Source of the DNA: Haemaphysalis longicornis
Taxonomy: Eukaryota > Arthropoda > Arachnida > Ixodida > Ixodidae
Reading direction: 5' to 3'
Length of the DNA stretch: 64,000 nucleotides
NCBI GenBank assembly: GCA_013339765.2
Contig: CM023449.1
Span: 15,227,811 to 15,291,810 of the forward strand
In this document: positions 1 to 9,839 of the stretch, piece by piece
Position numbering within the stretch: position 1 is the stretch's first letter
Layout: each line of letters starts with the position of its first letter
The notes under the pieces: generated by a model
Database searches by the model: none
Told to the model about the DNA's origin: nothing
Seen by the model: the letters and a program-made list of their open reading frames with translations, nothing else
Position numbers and translations under genes: made by a program

Positions 1-59
1 AATAGGCACCATCTCAGTGCTTCCTAAGAAGAACGGGTCTGAGGTAGCTGATATGGTTT

Positions 60-1200
60 TAGATGGGCGACATGGACAATACTGGCTGGCGGCACAGTAG
101 AGGACGAGGCCCCATGAGAGGCGCCAAGAACAACCTCCTACGTCACATCTGGGACGCGACGCAACACTTTGTATGGTCCAAAATAGGGCTGAAGGCTAGC
201 ACGACGTGCAGGGGGCCATAGCAGGACAAGGGAGCGTGGAGGAAAGTGGACCGTGTGGTGACGTTCGTCATACCGTGTCTTCTGTGATACCTGCGAAGCA
301 ACAAGGTGGTCGTGAGCCAGTTGACAAGCTTGATGGTGCCGAGCGATGGCATCTCGAGCGTATCCAGAGGAGAATCAGGAAGTATTGAGTGCAAAGGCAA
401 AGCCTGTTCACGGACGAAGCAGCAGATAAAATGAGGAGAAAGCGAACGTGTCATGTCGGGAGGTGTTGCAAGCGATAGTGACGAATGGTAATAAGAGGTC
501 CCAATCTCAGTGGTCAGAAGACAGGTACATTCACAACATGTCGATCAGCTTCCGGTTCAAGCGCTTGGTGAAACCAGTGGACAATGGGTGATAGGCCGTG
601 GCGAGCTTGTGTTTCGTTGAGCCAGAGCGGAGGATATTGTCGATAACTTTGGACAAAACATTTTTATCCGCGGTCAGTTAAAAGCTGGAGGGGAGCGCCG
701 TGGTGCAGGTGGACATCGTAGAGAGGAAAGTCAGTGACGTTAGTTGCGCAGCTGGTTGTAAGATCGCATGTGACGCCGTACCGCATCGTGTAACCCGTCA
801 CATTGGCCACCCAGTGGATTCTCAAGGACGACAGGGAGAAAGTACCAAGTATATCGAGACTCGCCCGAATGAACGGCTCATGGGGAATGTCGATTGGTAG
901 AAGTTCTCAAGAAGTATGTGCGGATGGCTTTTTCTGACGCTGGCAGCTGTCACACGAGGCAACGTAGCGGCGTAGTGGTCGGTAAAGGCCATGCCAAGAG
1001 AACCAATGCCGCACTCGATTATAAGTTCTGGTTATCCCGAGGTGGGGTGCATTGGGTAAGTCATGTAGTTGGTGCAGGATGCTCGAACGTGAATGGCTGG
1101 GAACAACTCGGAGTAGCTCAGGACCGTCGAAGTGGAAGTTATGGCAATACAAAACACCATTTCGGAAGGTGAAGTTGCGTACAGATGGTTTCGGGACGCA
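60..1200 (-). pseudogene. gypsy integrase remnant
   Basis: The zinc-binding part (about 1060-907) has the HHCC signature: HQLHDLPNAPHLG supplies the histidines and CDSCQRQKK the CxxC pair. The core (about 900-640) reads FIRASLDILGTFSLSS and, after about 60 residues, APLQLLTDRG, giving the two Asp positions of the DDE triad in weakened context. A stop follows directly after LLTDRG. Further down, LVMLWPPARRASLQPYFG then PYKVLRRVPDVT matches the C-terminal region of gypsy integrases. Frame changes and stops show it is inactive. Confidence 0.75.
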
Positions 1201-1510
1201 GAGCTCATACGTTGAATGAGTGACGGAGCGACGGGTCATGGCGCTTCTTGTCACCGATGTTGAGAACGTCAGATATTGCGAAGGCGCGAGTGACATCGGA
1301 AAGTGTGGTTGTGTCATGTGGGTCAACAGAGTGACGTGAAAGGCTCTCAATGTCTCTGCAAGTGACCTGAGTTGTAGGTGACGCAAAATGAATATTCCTG
1401 CAGACGTAATGCCCAGCAACCAAGCCACACGGTTGGGTATTTCAACTTGGTAAGCCACCACAGCGCGATGTGATCGGTTATGACTGTGAAAAGTCTGCCG
1501 TACAAGTAGG

Positions 1511-1650
1511 GTCAAACTTTGCGAGGGCCCAGACAAGGGCAAGACACTCGCGCTCTGTAATTGAATAATTCTCGGACTTGGACAGCAAACGGCTGGCGTA
1601 TGCAAAAACACGGTTTTGACACCCTTGCGATTGGGCCAATACGGCGCCAA
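1511..1650 (-). pseudogene. gypsy RNase H fragment
   Basis: In one minus frame the bases read AVLAQSQGCQNRVFAYASR, then LLSKSENYSITERECLALV followed by WALAKF. This is the classic RNase H block of Ty3/gypsy Pol (GAVLAQ, YASR, NYS-TE-ECLA-VWA), including the conserved Glu of the active site in TERECLA. The domain is truncated and continues poorly on both sides. Longer frames overlapping it (907-1650 and 1512-1712) are out of register here and are not the real reading. Confidence 0.7.
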
Positions 1651-1971
1651 TCCTGTTGCTCTTTGCGTCGGTAACGCTCTTCGGTGGGAGCGAAAGCGTC
1701 GAAGTGACCCAAAATTACCGATGAGGTTAGGAGAGAAGGCAGAGTACTGAATGCTTGGGCTTGATCGGCACCTTACGTAAAGCTGGCACTGCTCTTGAAA
1801 AGGACTGTGAGAGGGCGAGCTACGTGGGCAAAATGTCTTAGAAAACGGTGTATGTAGTAAGTCCTATAAAACTACGGACATCGTGAGTATAACGCGGCGT
1901 AGGGAAATCAGCTCGAACTTTTTCGGGGTCAGGCTGGACTCCAGAGACGTCGACAAGGTGGCCGAGAATTG

Positions 1972-2343
1972 TTATCGGTGGTGGCCAAAGCGACACTTCC
2001 TTGAATTCAGCAGGAGGCCAGCGCGCCGAAACGAGTCTATGATTCTGTCGAATGTGGCCGGAGCATTGCAGTGACCAAATGGCAAAACCCGGAATTGATA
2101 AAGTCCCTCAGGTGTCACGGTTGCAATCTTTTCGCGGTCTTTCTCACCGACGGCTATCTGCAAGTATCCAAACCTCAGGTCGATGAAGTAAAAGTATCTG
2201 GCACCATGTAGGCAGCCGAGATCGTCTTCAATGCGCGGAAGTGGGTGCACACCTTTTATCGTGATCTTGTATAAATGCCAATAATCCAGGCACAAACGCC
2301 ATGTTCCGTCTTTCTTCTTAGCTAGCATGAAGAAGACGCCCAC
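1972..2343 (-). pseudogene. gypsy reverse transcriptase fragment
   Basis: This part of the polyprotein would copy element RNA into DNA. The translation has the RT opening motif LAKKKDGTWRLCLDY, then PLPRIEDDLGCLHGARYF with the palm motif FIDLRFGYLQIAV (first catalytic Asp inside FIDL), then GLYQFRVLPFGHCNAPATF, the standard gypsy LPFG-NAPATF block. The segment carrying the YVDD catalytic pair is not in this frame. Several residues differ from the usual gypsy consensus (for example LPFGHCNAP where LPFGLCNAP is common). It ends abruptly on the upstream side at 2343, where the element is broken. Confidence 0.8.
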
Positions 2344-2345
2344 GG

Positions 2346-2759
2346 ACTAGAAGGCGGTTGAACGATGAGCATTTCCTTTCGGAGCGTTGAGTTTAGCAGC
2401 AGCGCGAGTCCTTGCTCGAGCACCATCGTTCTCGTCCTCTTACACAAGCCGCACAGCGCCGATCATACGTTTATCTCCCGCCGTAACAATTTTGTTTGGA
2501 ATTGGCAAGTTCGAATCCCCGATAGCGCATTTTCTAAGTTGTTTTACTTGTTTTTGGGCAATGTTTTCTATACCGTATTCATCATTCATGTGCCGTGAAG
2601 TTCATTGCTCCGCAAGCGAGTTCGCAGAACGCGTGCAGACTGACACTGACGCGCTGGTGAGTGCTCGTTGGCCTTGTGTTGCCATGTTGCCGCAAGCATC
2701 GACTGCTTGCGGTCTCAGTCACGAATCAGCCGACCCTTGGCCTGGTGCGAACATGCCTC
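2346..2759. other. no assigned feature
   Basis: I see no coding signature or repeat here. A weak tRNA-like B-box word (GTTCGAATCCCC) lies near 2509-2520 without a matching A box. Confidence 0.4.
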
Positions 2760-2763
2760 TTAA

Positions 2764-3211
2764 AGGGACCCAGCAACAGTTTTTTCAACTTTTTTTGAAA
2801 TCTGAAATGCTTGCAGAACGTTGTCACCAAACATACCCAGTACTTAGAGTAGGGAGTCGCAAAGTACCTCAGCCAAAAAATTACAGCTGTATGCCCGTCA
2901 AATAACTTGGAAACTCGCTCCAAATATTTTTCGCGCTTTCCACGTCTTGACGTTCTCCGACTGCCCGAATTACGTTACTGAAGCCATGTAGCCGCTGCTG
3001 GCCCGTTTTCATTCAGTCGCAGCAATGAACGCTTTTCCATAGCAACTTTAAAAATAAAGCGACAAAAACAAAACAGAAATGGCAGGCGTATCTGATGCGA
3101 CGAGCAAATCACGCAGTGCGGCTCTGTGCTGGCTATAACTGTACTTTTCGCTGTGCTTCCAGACACGAAGGAAAGAGTAAAAGCGTTTATCAAAAGTGTT
3201 GCAGGGTCCCT
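2764..3211. mobile_element. TTAA-type MITE, family A
   Basis: A 448-bp non-coding element with terminal inverted repeats AGGGACCC(A/T)GCAACA: AGGGACCCAGCAACAG at 2764, and TGTTGCAGGGTCCCT ending at 3211. It is flanked by TTAA (2760-2763) and TTAG (3212-3215), which I read as a TTAA target duplication with one mutated base. TTAA duplication is typical of piggyBac-type transposition, so a non-autonomous piggyBac-like element is the likeliest origin. No transposase sequence is present. Confidence 0.65.
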
Positions 3212-3215
3212 TTAG

Positions 3216-4984
3216 ATACAAGCCCGAGCGATGAAAGCTGCAAAGGTGGGGAAAAGCGCATCGCATTTGAGCGGCGCCGGTGACGCGGAAGGCGTTATTC
3301 TAGTGCGTACGACTCGCCTAGGCTAGTGGTTATTTCGATTTCAAGCCGTACTGACACGCTTCTTCGACGGGATTTACAGGCAACAGGACAGAAGCGTGGC
3401 ATTCCGATTACTGAGAGAACGAGAATGCCCAGCGAACGATAACGTCGGATGCCAAGCATATTCTTTCACAGAACCGAAACGGAAACTGGGGCCCTATTCT
3501 CGACTGCACAAATTGCCGGCAATTCGCCCATGTTTTTTTGCGTAAGCACGACGTAAGCAATCAGTGACGTGCTGCACCTATAGCTATGACGACATGCAGT
3601 GTAATGTGACGAGACACTCATAAAGATCGCTACCAAGGTATCAAATATTGTACAAGAAAGATATAGAAACACTTGGCATGTACTATAAAAATTAAGACGG
3701 TAGTTGGCGTAAACACCACAAGGCGATCGAGTAACGTTGATCCAAAAGCGAGCGAAAGGTGGATGTCGAGCTAAAGAACATCACACAATTTTTTTACCGC
3801 ATCTATTTATTTCTTTCAATCGCTTTTAGTAACATAGCTGGGCTCCCTGCTTCAATGCAAGCTTTGTTGCGTTATCACCTTCCCTGCCGCCACCGCCGCC
3901 ACGCCATCGTCTGCTGCTATGTTACAAGGTTTATGGCGTGATCACAGAAAAATAAGGCCGCGACTTCAATCAGCTATTTGTTGAACCAAATAATCACTTT
4001 TCTTTGTCATTTTTCCCTTGAGTTCGATCATGTGACCCAACAGCTTACTAGGACGAGTATGGACAAATGCAACGCATTGGGCTCTGTCATGGAGAGGCTT
4101 GTACTGCCCTCTTATGGTGCGGTTACGCCAAAACAAATAATTTTTATTTCATTGCCAAACATAAAAGCAAAATACAACACGTTATTTGTATGCTCCATGA
4201 TCGCCGACTTGGAGGCAGTTGAAACTATGATTTGTTTCGGTAGGAAACATGCTTTAAACAGCGCGCATGCGAAACTGCGCCTGCTGCAAATTGCCGCCCA
4301 TTTCTCGGCGCCGTAAGCCGGGGCAATTTTTTGCCCTGTTTTGCTTGTATTTTGCGACAAAAACAGCCGCCATTTTCAAGCTGTTACGTAGCGCATTACG
4401 TCACTTTTACGCAGGCTGAAGTTGCCAATGCATGACGTAATCGTTCCGCCAACTGTTTAAATTACGTCACGCCTTCTCAGCCAATCAGTATTGGCTGAGA
4501 AGTATTGTTGTGGAATAGCAAAGACAGGCTTACGTTGTCATGTCCGCTGCATTAGTCTGGTTTTTCACTGCCGGCCAAGAATTATGCGCCTTTAGTAACG
4601 AGCAATAAGGCAAACTTTAGAACTGGTGTCCGTAAACGACATGAAACGTCAAAATGACGACAGCACAGACTGAAGCACAGAAGCACAGACTGAAGCACAG
4701 AATGAAGAACTCTGTAACATCTAAAGCTTGAGCCATAGCAGCATCACTGAATTTCATTACATGGTTTCAAGGAAGGCACCACTTCACTCACTCTAACAAC
4801 GGCGTTCCGGGTGACACAATCAGTGGTGGCGAATAGTGACCTCATCCACTTGGAATAGAGAAGATCAGCAGCTAGCCGTAGGGTACGTAATATTCTGATT
4901 GGTCATTTTACCTGGTGGATTTACTTCGGCTTTAATATGAAATCCTATGCCCGCAACCGTGACTTGTATTGACGACGAATCAAG
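3216..4984. other. unassigned intergenic sequence
   Basis: No gene or dated element is recognisable. Two small structures occur: a 20-bp word repeated twice in tandem near 4663-4702 (AGCACAGACTGAAGCACAGA) and a hairpin with 12-bp perfect arms at 4473-4484 and 4491-4502 (CTTCTCAGCCAA, 6-nt loop). The hairpin sits in sequence rich in TACGTCAC-like words. Confidence 0.4.
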
Positions 4985-5290
4985 TTCACCGAGGCCCATA
5001 CCTACACGAATGCCGGCCCAGCTCTCCCAGTCTCACTCGGTTTCAGCCTCACACAGTCTCGAGCAGACTCATGCAGTCTCACTCGGACTCAGACTTACTC
5101 GGGCTGAAACTCCCTGGGGATAGCTTCGGCTCAAACTCAGTCGGGAGCCCTCTGGGTAACTCGAACTCAATCTTAGTCGGGATCTAACTCACTCGGGATC
5201 ACTCGGGCTCCCACTCGCTCGTGCTCGCACGTACTCAAACTCCGGGATCACCGGGGCCCAAAGTCACTCGGGCTTAAAGTCATGATGCCT
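4985..5290. repeat. degenerate ACTCGG-type satellite
   Basis: About 300 bp built from diverged short words around ACTCGGGCTC, ACTCGGACTC and CTCACTCGG, with irregular spacing. It looks like an old, decayed minisatellite. An open frame across it (4969-5187) is Ser/Pro-rich by composition only and should not be read as a protein. Confidence 0.55.
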
Positions 5291-6149
5291 CACGAGTTTT
5301 ACGCTGTCTCAAACTCAAACTCACGCGTGAGTTTGAAACCAAATGAGTCGGAGTGCGTGGACTCATGAGGAAGCGCGCTGACCTCGGGGTCACACAGCAC
5401 ACTTAATATTTGATAACTTTGGGCCGCATTTGTATTTGTTGTATTGTGAAAACGAATGCCTTCTCTTCTTTTGATTTGATTCAATAACCTCGGATGAAAC
5501 TTTTTGCCGTCAAAGCACTGATGCGCTAATGTTTTTGCAGAAAAGCGAAGGGCTCTGCGGAGCTAGTTTACATTTTAACGTTTTGCATTACGTCTTTTTA
5601 TGTCTGATGTTCCGGAAGCAACAACAAAACTATGAGGGCACCTAAAGAAATTTGATCAGCAAATGTTAGAGGACTACTCACCGCTAAAACTGTCGCTCGG
5701 CTATGTGGCTTCCTTCAGTGTTGCGGTGAACTGCTGCTAGTTTATTGGTGCTATAAAATTTTTTTAACCAAAGCTTTACTAACCTATTCGAGCCGACTTT
5801 CGCCGTCGCGAGCAATTTGACCTTCATTCGACCCCATCTGCGCCGTTGCTTTGGCAACACATCACGTCACTCGCAGCACCCAGCTGCGCCGCCGACGTAG
5901 CGCATGCACTCTACGCAGCTGGGTCGCCGGTCGAGGCACGTCGCTGCCTGGGGCACCGATGCGACTCGCCGCGCGCTTGGCTGAAAGGAGCGTCGCGCTC
6001 GCCTTGTCACGGTGAGCTGGTGATGGACGAAAGCGAGACGGGCCGTCTCCTCTTAGGATTGTGAGGGAGCGGGAGGCTTTGAGCCTTCGTCGGCAAGCGG
6101 CATCTGATCTCTTTGGGGATGCTGCCTGGGTAGCACTGGTGAGGGTCTG
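5291..6149. other. unassigned sequence before a non-LTR 3' end
   Basis: No recognisable coding domain. The last 300 bp (about 5850-6149) are GC-rich and may belong to the 5' part of the non-LTR element that starts to be legible at 6150, but I cannot align it to a domain. Confidence 0.35.
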
Positions 6150-6154
6150 GAATG

Positions 6155-6797
6155 CCAAACACGCTCAGCGTTGTCACGGCCCTGTCCACCGGAAAGGGCA
6201 CCAAGAATCCCATATTTACTGCCCTTCTTAAAGCTCTGTACAAAGCACACCATCTAAATTTAGAAATTATAGTGTGCTGGGTTCCTGGCCATTGTGGCAT
6301 AGCTGGCAACGAGGAAGCCGACCAGGCTGCTGCCAGAGCAGCTGAAAGAACCAGTATTGACATCACGCAAGTACCTTACCTGGATATGAAACCAGCAGTA
6401 AAACACATACTCCTTCATCTCTGGCAGAAAGCATGGGACGGAGAAGTAAACAACAAGCTTCACTTGGTACAACCTATAATCGGCCGATCAGCTGCAAGGG
6501 AAAAAAATAGGGCCTTTGAGGTCTGGCGATGCAGACTACGAATAGGACACACATGGCACGCATTCCTACCTCCTGACTGGTGACCAGCCGCCAAACTGTG
6601 CCAGATGTGGCGAGGGTCTTTCAGTCCTCCATGTTTTGGTTGAGTGCTCGGCCATGGAACCAGAAAGGAGACGCTATTTCCCGTAAATGTACCGTAAGAA
6701 TATGCCACGGCACATTGCAATGTTTTTATCAGACTGTCCTGTGTTCGAGTTCAGCAGAGTTTTAGAATACCTTGATGATATCGTTTTTTAAAGCAGG
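6155..6797 (+). pseudogene. RNase H and C-terminal zinc knuckle of a non-LTR element
   Basis: The frame from 6152 reads NTLSVVTALSTGKGTKNPI followed by the RNase H signature WVPGHCGIAGNEEADQAA. This block includes the conserved His and the final Asp (EAD). Next come LHLVQPIIGRSA and a conserved block ending FEVWRCRLRIGHTWHAFL. A frame change near 6577 is needed to continue into LLTGDQPPNCARCGEGLSVL and HVLVECSAMEPERR, a CxxC-H-C zinc knuckle typical of the C terminus of such ORF2 proteins. The endonuclease and reverse transcriptase are missing, so it is a dead 5'-truncated copy. Confidence 0.8.
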
Positions 6798-6919
6798 TGT
6801 TGTGAAAGAAGATGTTCTCCGATCCCCGCGCATGCTGCCATTATCATCATCATTATGTAAATAGAATTCATGGTTCCCTCTGCACGTCCCGGCCCTTTGT
6901 CTCCTAGTTTTCCACAACA
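6798..6919 (+). repeat. 5' LTR
   Basis: A 122-bp terminal repeat with TG...CA ends. It differs from the 3' LTR by only a few substitutions and a one-base indel (GATCCCC versus GATTCCC; TAAATAG versus TAATAG), indicating a fairly recent insertion. It contains a short run of ATC triplets. Confidence 0.85.
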
Positions 6920-7222
6920 TTGGTGCAAGAAACCCGGGAACGAAACCCCCTCGACGACTCGGAAGTATCCGACCTTGGGTTCAGCAACGATGGAAGCCAG
7001 AGACCGCACCGATGCCGACGGACGTGCCTACATACCGAAGGGCCCATGAGAACTGTTTACTACAGCGGAATCTCATCGCGTGTTGTGGAATTTGGGTGAG
7101 TCAATCGAGAGCCGCATTTCACTGTGGAAGAATATGATGGCGGACGCGGGAAAAGAGGACAGTTTATTGAAGCTTCCTGCTATCAGAATCATTACCATAA
7201 ACGACAGCACTTCGTGCACTAA

Positions 7223-7930
7223 TACAGAATATTCGAGCAGAGAAGCCCTTGCCGCAGTGACCTGCCCGCAGCCCAGTGGCCTAGCGCTCAAAAGCCTTCT
7301 TTATCGCCTCCAGAACACGAAGCCAAGCTGAAACAGCTTGACAAAGAGCTTGAGCCCCACGCAGCCCCCGAATGTCTCGAAGAGGAATTTAACACATGCT
7401 TTGAATATGAGGAGATTATCATCGACACGAGAACAAGATTACGGTGCGCCTTACAAGACGGGATTACAGCAGAATATCAGCGTACTGCTGATGTATTATC
7501 CGGCATCTCCGACTCTTCGCTCGTAAAGAAGTCTTCAGGTAATCGTGCTCCGCATAATTCAATTCCGACACCGCCCATTACAATCGAGTACCCCGCTAAT
7601 GAAGCCGTTCCGGGTGAAGCTTCAGCAGAAGATTTCCCAACTAAAAACCGTGAATTTATTCGTCCGAAGCACTCAGAGAAAACACCTAACGACAGAGACC
7701 AATGCCAGCGTGAGCCACCTTCAACAGTACTCGGCCAGGAGCAACTCCCACGGGGCCCGGATTATGACATGCTTCAGCGGATACATAGCGCACGCAAGGC
7801 AGCAGCAAGGATAGGCCTGAAGAACCGAGCCAAAGCCCTTTCTCCTTGCCAAACGTCATTCGCATCAATCAGACCTGCTCCCAAGCGCTCGACCCGTTTG
7901 GCAGCTTCAACTGAGGAAGCGCATCAATGA
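7223..7930 (+). CDS. gag-like frame of the small LTR element
   Basis: A 235-codon frame open from the TAA at 7220-7222 to a TGA at 7928-7930, inside the LTR element. It has no ATG before about 7766, so either the start has decayed or a frameshift separates it from an upstream ATG (for example 6990, which ends early). The N-terminal third is acidic and helix-forming (LKQLDKELE, CLEEEFNTCFEYEEI, DTRTRLRCAL), a pattern I associate with the coiled N-terminal region of BEL/Pao Gag proteins. The rest is Pro/Ser/Lys-rich and without zinc knuckles. A further open stretch at 7977-8261 is basic and may be a remnant of the polyprotein end. Function would be capsid-like packaging; this is inference. Confidence 0.5.
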   Translation, partial: YRIFEQRSPCRSDLPAAQWPSAQKPSLSPPEHEAKLKQLDKELEPHAAPECLEEEFNTCFEYEEIIIDTRTRLRCALQDGITAEYQRTADVLSGISDSSLVKKSSGNRAPHNSIPTPPITIEYPANEAVPGEASAEDFPTKNREFIRPKHSEKTPNDRDQCQREPPSTVLGQEQLPRGPDYDMLQRIHSARKAAARIGLKNRAKALSPCQTSFASIRPAPKRSTRLAASTEEAHQ

Positions 7931-8354
7931 CTGGACACTGTACGAACGTGGAAAGTTTAGGAGACCACCGAAGTCCTTGATTAGGCGCACCAAACAGACA
8001 AACCCTCGGATGCGGCAGAAAACTCCTCTGTTAAGCGAGGACCCCACAGCAGAAGAATACAGTGAAACCAGCACGTGGGATCTACACAAGTATCATCATC
8101 GACGGCTTCTGATCCCAAAGAAAATCGGCGAAACTCATGAGGAACTTACTTTCGTCCAACAAACTGTGATTGTTGTCGACAAGTCCGGAACTGTACACAA
8201 GTATGTTTGTCGGAAGCGCAATCGACGCTACAAACACCGCTGGAAGATCAAGCTGCCCTGATGGAACTGGACGAACACAGAAAGTGACTATGCCAGTGAA
8301 ACGGACTACAGGGACGGGACAACTAGTTTATTCACTCTGTTGGGGCGGGGAGGA

Positions 8355-8475
8355 TGTTGTGAAAGAAGATGTTCTCCGATTCCCGCGCATGCTGCCATTA
8401 TCATCATCATTATGTAATAGAATTCATGGTTCCCTCTGCACGTCCCGGCCCTTTGTCTCCTGGTTTTCCACAACA
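8355..8475 (+). repeat. 3' LTR
   Basis: A 121-bp repeat nearly identical to 6798-6919. It is preceded immediately by the purine tract and followed by the GCAGG target duplication. Confidence 0.85.
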
Positions 8476-8735
8476 GCAGGTTTGTTTTAGAAAGTAGCAT
8501 TCTCGTCCACCTCATTACCTTGTTCATCCGTAGGGTTCTATTTACCATGGCCCTATACACCGTTAGCTCATTCCATGCCTCATCACACTCCTCACTCATC
8601 TTTTGGATCCGGCCCTTTACACCGAAGTAATTTTATGCACTACTATTTGGATTCATTTCATCAGCACATTTTTACCTCATCGTAGCAATGGCGCTCTTGG
8701 CCTTAGATGCCCTTGCACCAAAAAACCCCACCAAA

Positions 8736-9080
8736 GAGGGAATGCCAAACGCGCGAAGCTAGCGTCAGAGACGGACGAAGAGCGAGCCGTACAGCTTGCA
8801 AAATGCTGATAGTGGGCTTAACCAGGCCAAACCAAGCTTTTGCTTTGCATATTAATGGTAAGCTGAACCAAGTCGAAACCATGTTAGGGGTGACGCCCCT
8901 TAGAGGGTGCCGCTGTTGGCGTCTCCTGTCGCTGTTTTTATTCGTCTTCTCGTGTAGTCACGGTACTAAAACACCGAGAATCGCGTTTACGATTCGATCT
9001 ACAACGTAACGTGCGTTAAAAAACATCGGCACCCTTGTTTACTGCTCGCGCAGGAGCGCTTCGTGGTGCGTACTAAAAAA
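8736..9080. other. unassigned sequence
   Basis: No domain or repeat recognised between the end of the non-LTR tail and the start of the dispersed repeat at 9085. Confidence 0.35.
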
Positions 9081-9084
9081 ATGG

Positions 9085-9750
9085 CTGGCGATTACGATAC
9101 CCCTTAAAGCGATATTTTAAAGCAGCTGTTTAGCTGTTTGTACTGTGCAAAATATATTAAGGCGAAGAATTCCACACAAAGACATTTGTATGGTTACAAA
9201 AAACGTGTATTTGCAGTGGCTGACGATGCACAAGCACCGGTTTGGACTGTGCAAAATAGGTTAAGGCGAAGAATTCCACACGGATATATTTGTATGGTTA
9301 CAGAAAAATTGTATTTGCAGTGGCTGACGATGCACAAGCACCGGTTGCCTCATCAATTGTTCAGCCCTCATTCTGGCTTCTCGCGTCGGCGGTGCTCAGC
9401 CTCCGCTCGGGCAGCTCGTGTAGATGCAGCGGCTGATGAAGCACACGACCAGTGGCCCCACTCGCAATTCAGCACTCACTCCCCAGTGCTGCAGGGGCTG
9501 AGGCAGCACTCGCGCGTTGGTTTTCTCCACGGCAGCGATGGTGAGCCTGTGCGGCGGCGGCGCGAAATGCCCCCTCAGGAAGGCACCGCGACCCGCGTTT
9601 TTAGGAAGCGAACGCACGTCATCGCCACGTGCAAGAACTCATCACGCGTTTGCCCAGCGCAGCACGACGAGCGTCTCGTGTGGGCACAGCACACTGCCCC
9701 CCCTCCGCCACCGCACACTTTCGGAGAGCGCTCGCGCCGCCATGGCGAAC
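9085..9750 (+). repeat. dispersed repeat, copy A
   Basis: This block is related, in inverted orientation, to 61160-61470. Shared landmarks in order are ATGGCTGGCGATTACGATAC (9081-9100), the stretch around GGCAGCGATGGTGAGCCTG (9531-9549), the GAGCG(T/C)CTCGTG(T/C)GGGCACAG block (about 9669-9690) and CACACTTTCGGAGAGC (9714-9729). Copy A has an additional 400 bp in its first half, partly a tandem duplication. A frame conserved between both copies reads AAM(V/M)SLC(G/V)GGAKC, but neither copy is intact and I know no protein for it. The nature of the family is unknown. Confidence 0.65.
9142..9347 (+). repeat. 104-bp tandem duplication
   Basis: Two head-to-tail copies of about 104 bp (9142-9245 and 9246-9347). 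Each begins ACTGTGCAAAATA and ends GATGCACAAGCACCGGTT, with roughly a dozen differences. It lies within dispersed repeat copy A; the other copy in the window lacks this part. Confidence 0.85.
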
Positions 9751-9839
9751 CGCCCTCTCCCCATAATTTGGGGGTTGTGGTTGCGGGAGAGGAAAAGGAA
9801 AGGAAATGCACCGTGGATATTTTGAGCTCGGCAGGGAGC

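Larger units (their letters stand above)
1..2345 (-). mobile_element. Ty3/gypsy LTR retrotransposon pol remnant
   Basis: Read on the minus strand, this stretch gives in order reverse transcriptase (2343-1972), RNase H (about 1650-1511), the integrase zinc-binding domain (about 1060-907), the integrase core (about 900-640) and the integrase C-terminal region (about 200-60). That is the Ty3/gypsy order (integrase after RNase H). Reading passes through several frames and stops, so it is dead. I see no LTR. The 5' side breaks near 2345, before the finger region upstream of the RT, and the 3' side runs off the window at base 1. Family assignment is firm; the clade is not determined. Confidence 0.85.
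6793..8480 (+). mobile_element. small BEL/Pao-like LTR retrotransposon (non-autonomous)
   Basis: A complete LTR architecture 1,678 bp long, target duplications excluded. Five-base target duplications GCAGG flank it (6793-6797 and 8476-8480). The two LTRs (122 and 121 bp) start TGTTGTG and end CACAACA. A candidate primer-binding site begins directly after the first LTR at 6920 (TTGGTGCAAGAAACCCGGGA), and a purine tract GGGGCGGGGAGGA (8342-8354) abuts the second. The interior holds one gag-like frame and no RT, RNase H or integrase, so it must have been mobilised in trans. The purine tract in frame encodes GGEDV, a pattern I associate with BEL/Pao polyprotein ends; family assignment rests on that and on the gag-like frame. 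Confidence 0.75.
6150..8735 (+). mobile_element. non-LTR retrotransposon 3' end, split by an LTR element
   Basis: A 5'-truncated non-LTR element of the type carrying an RNase H domain (I/Jockey/R1-like). RNase H and a Cys-rich tail occupy 6155-6797. The sequence then stops at a GCAGG site, is interrupted by the LTR element 6798-8475, and resumes at 8481 with its 3' untranslated region, including a word like GGCGCTCTTGGCCTTAGATG near 8690. The copy at 45250-46800 has the same uninterrupted order (RNase H, Cys tail, similar GGCGCTCTTTGCCC word, ATC-rich tail), which supports the reconstruction. Confidence 0.8.

Noticed and set aside
2505..2525. Possible tRNA 3' half
   Set aside because: A GTTCGAATCCCC word alone; no cloverleaf can be built around it.
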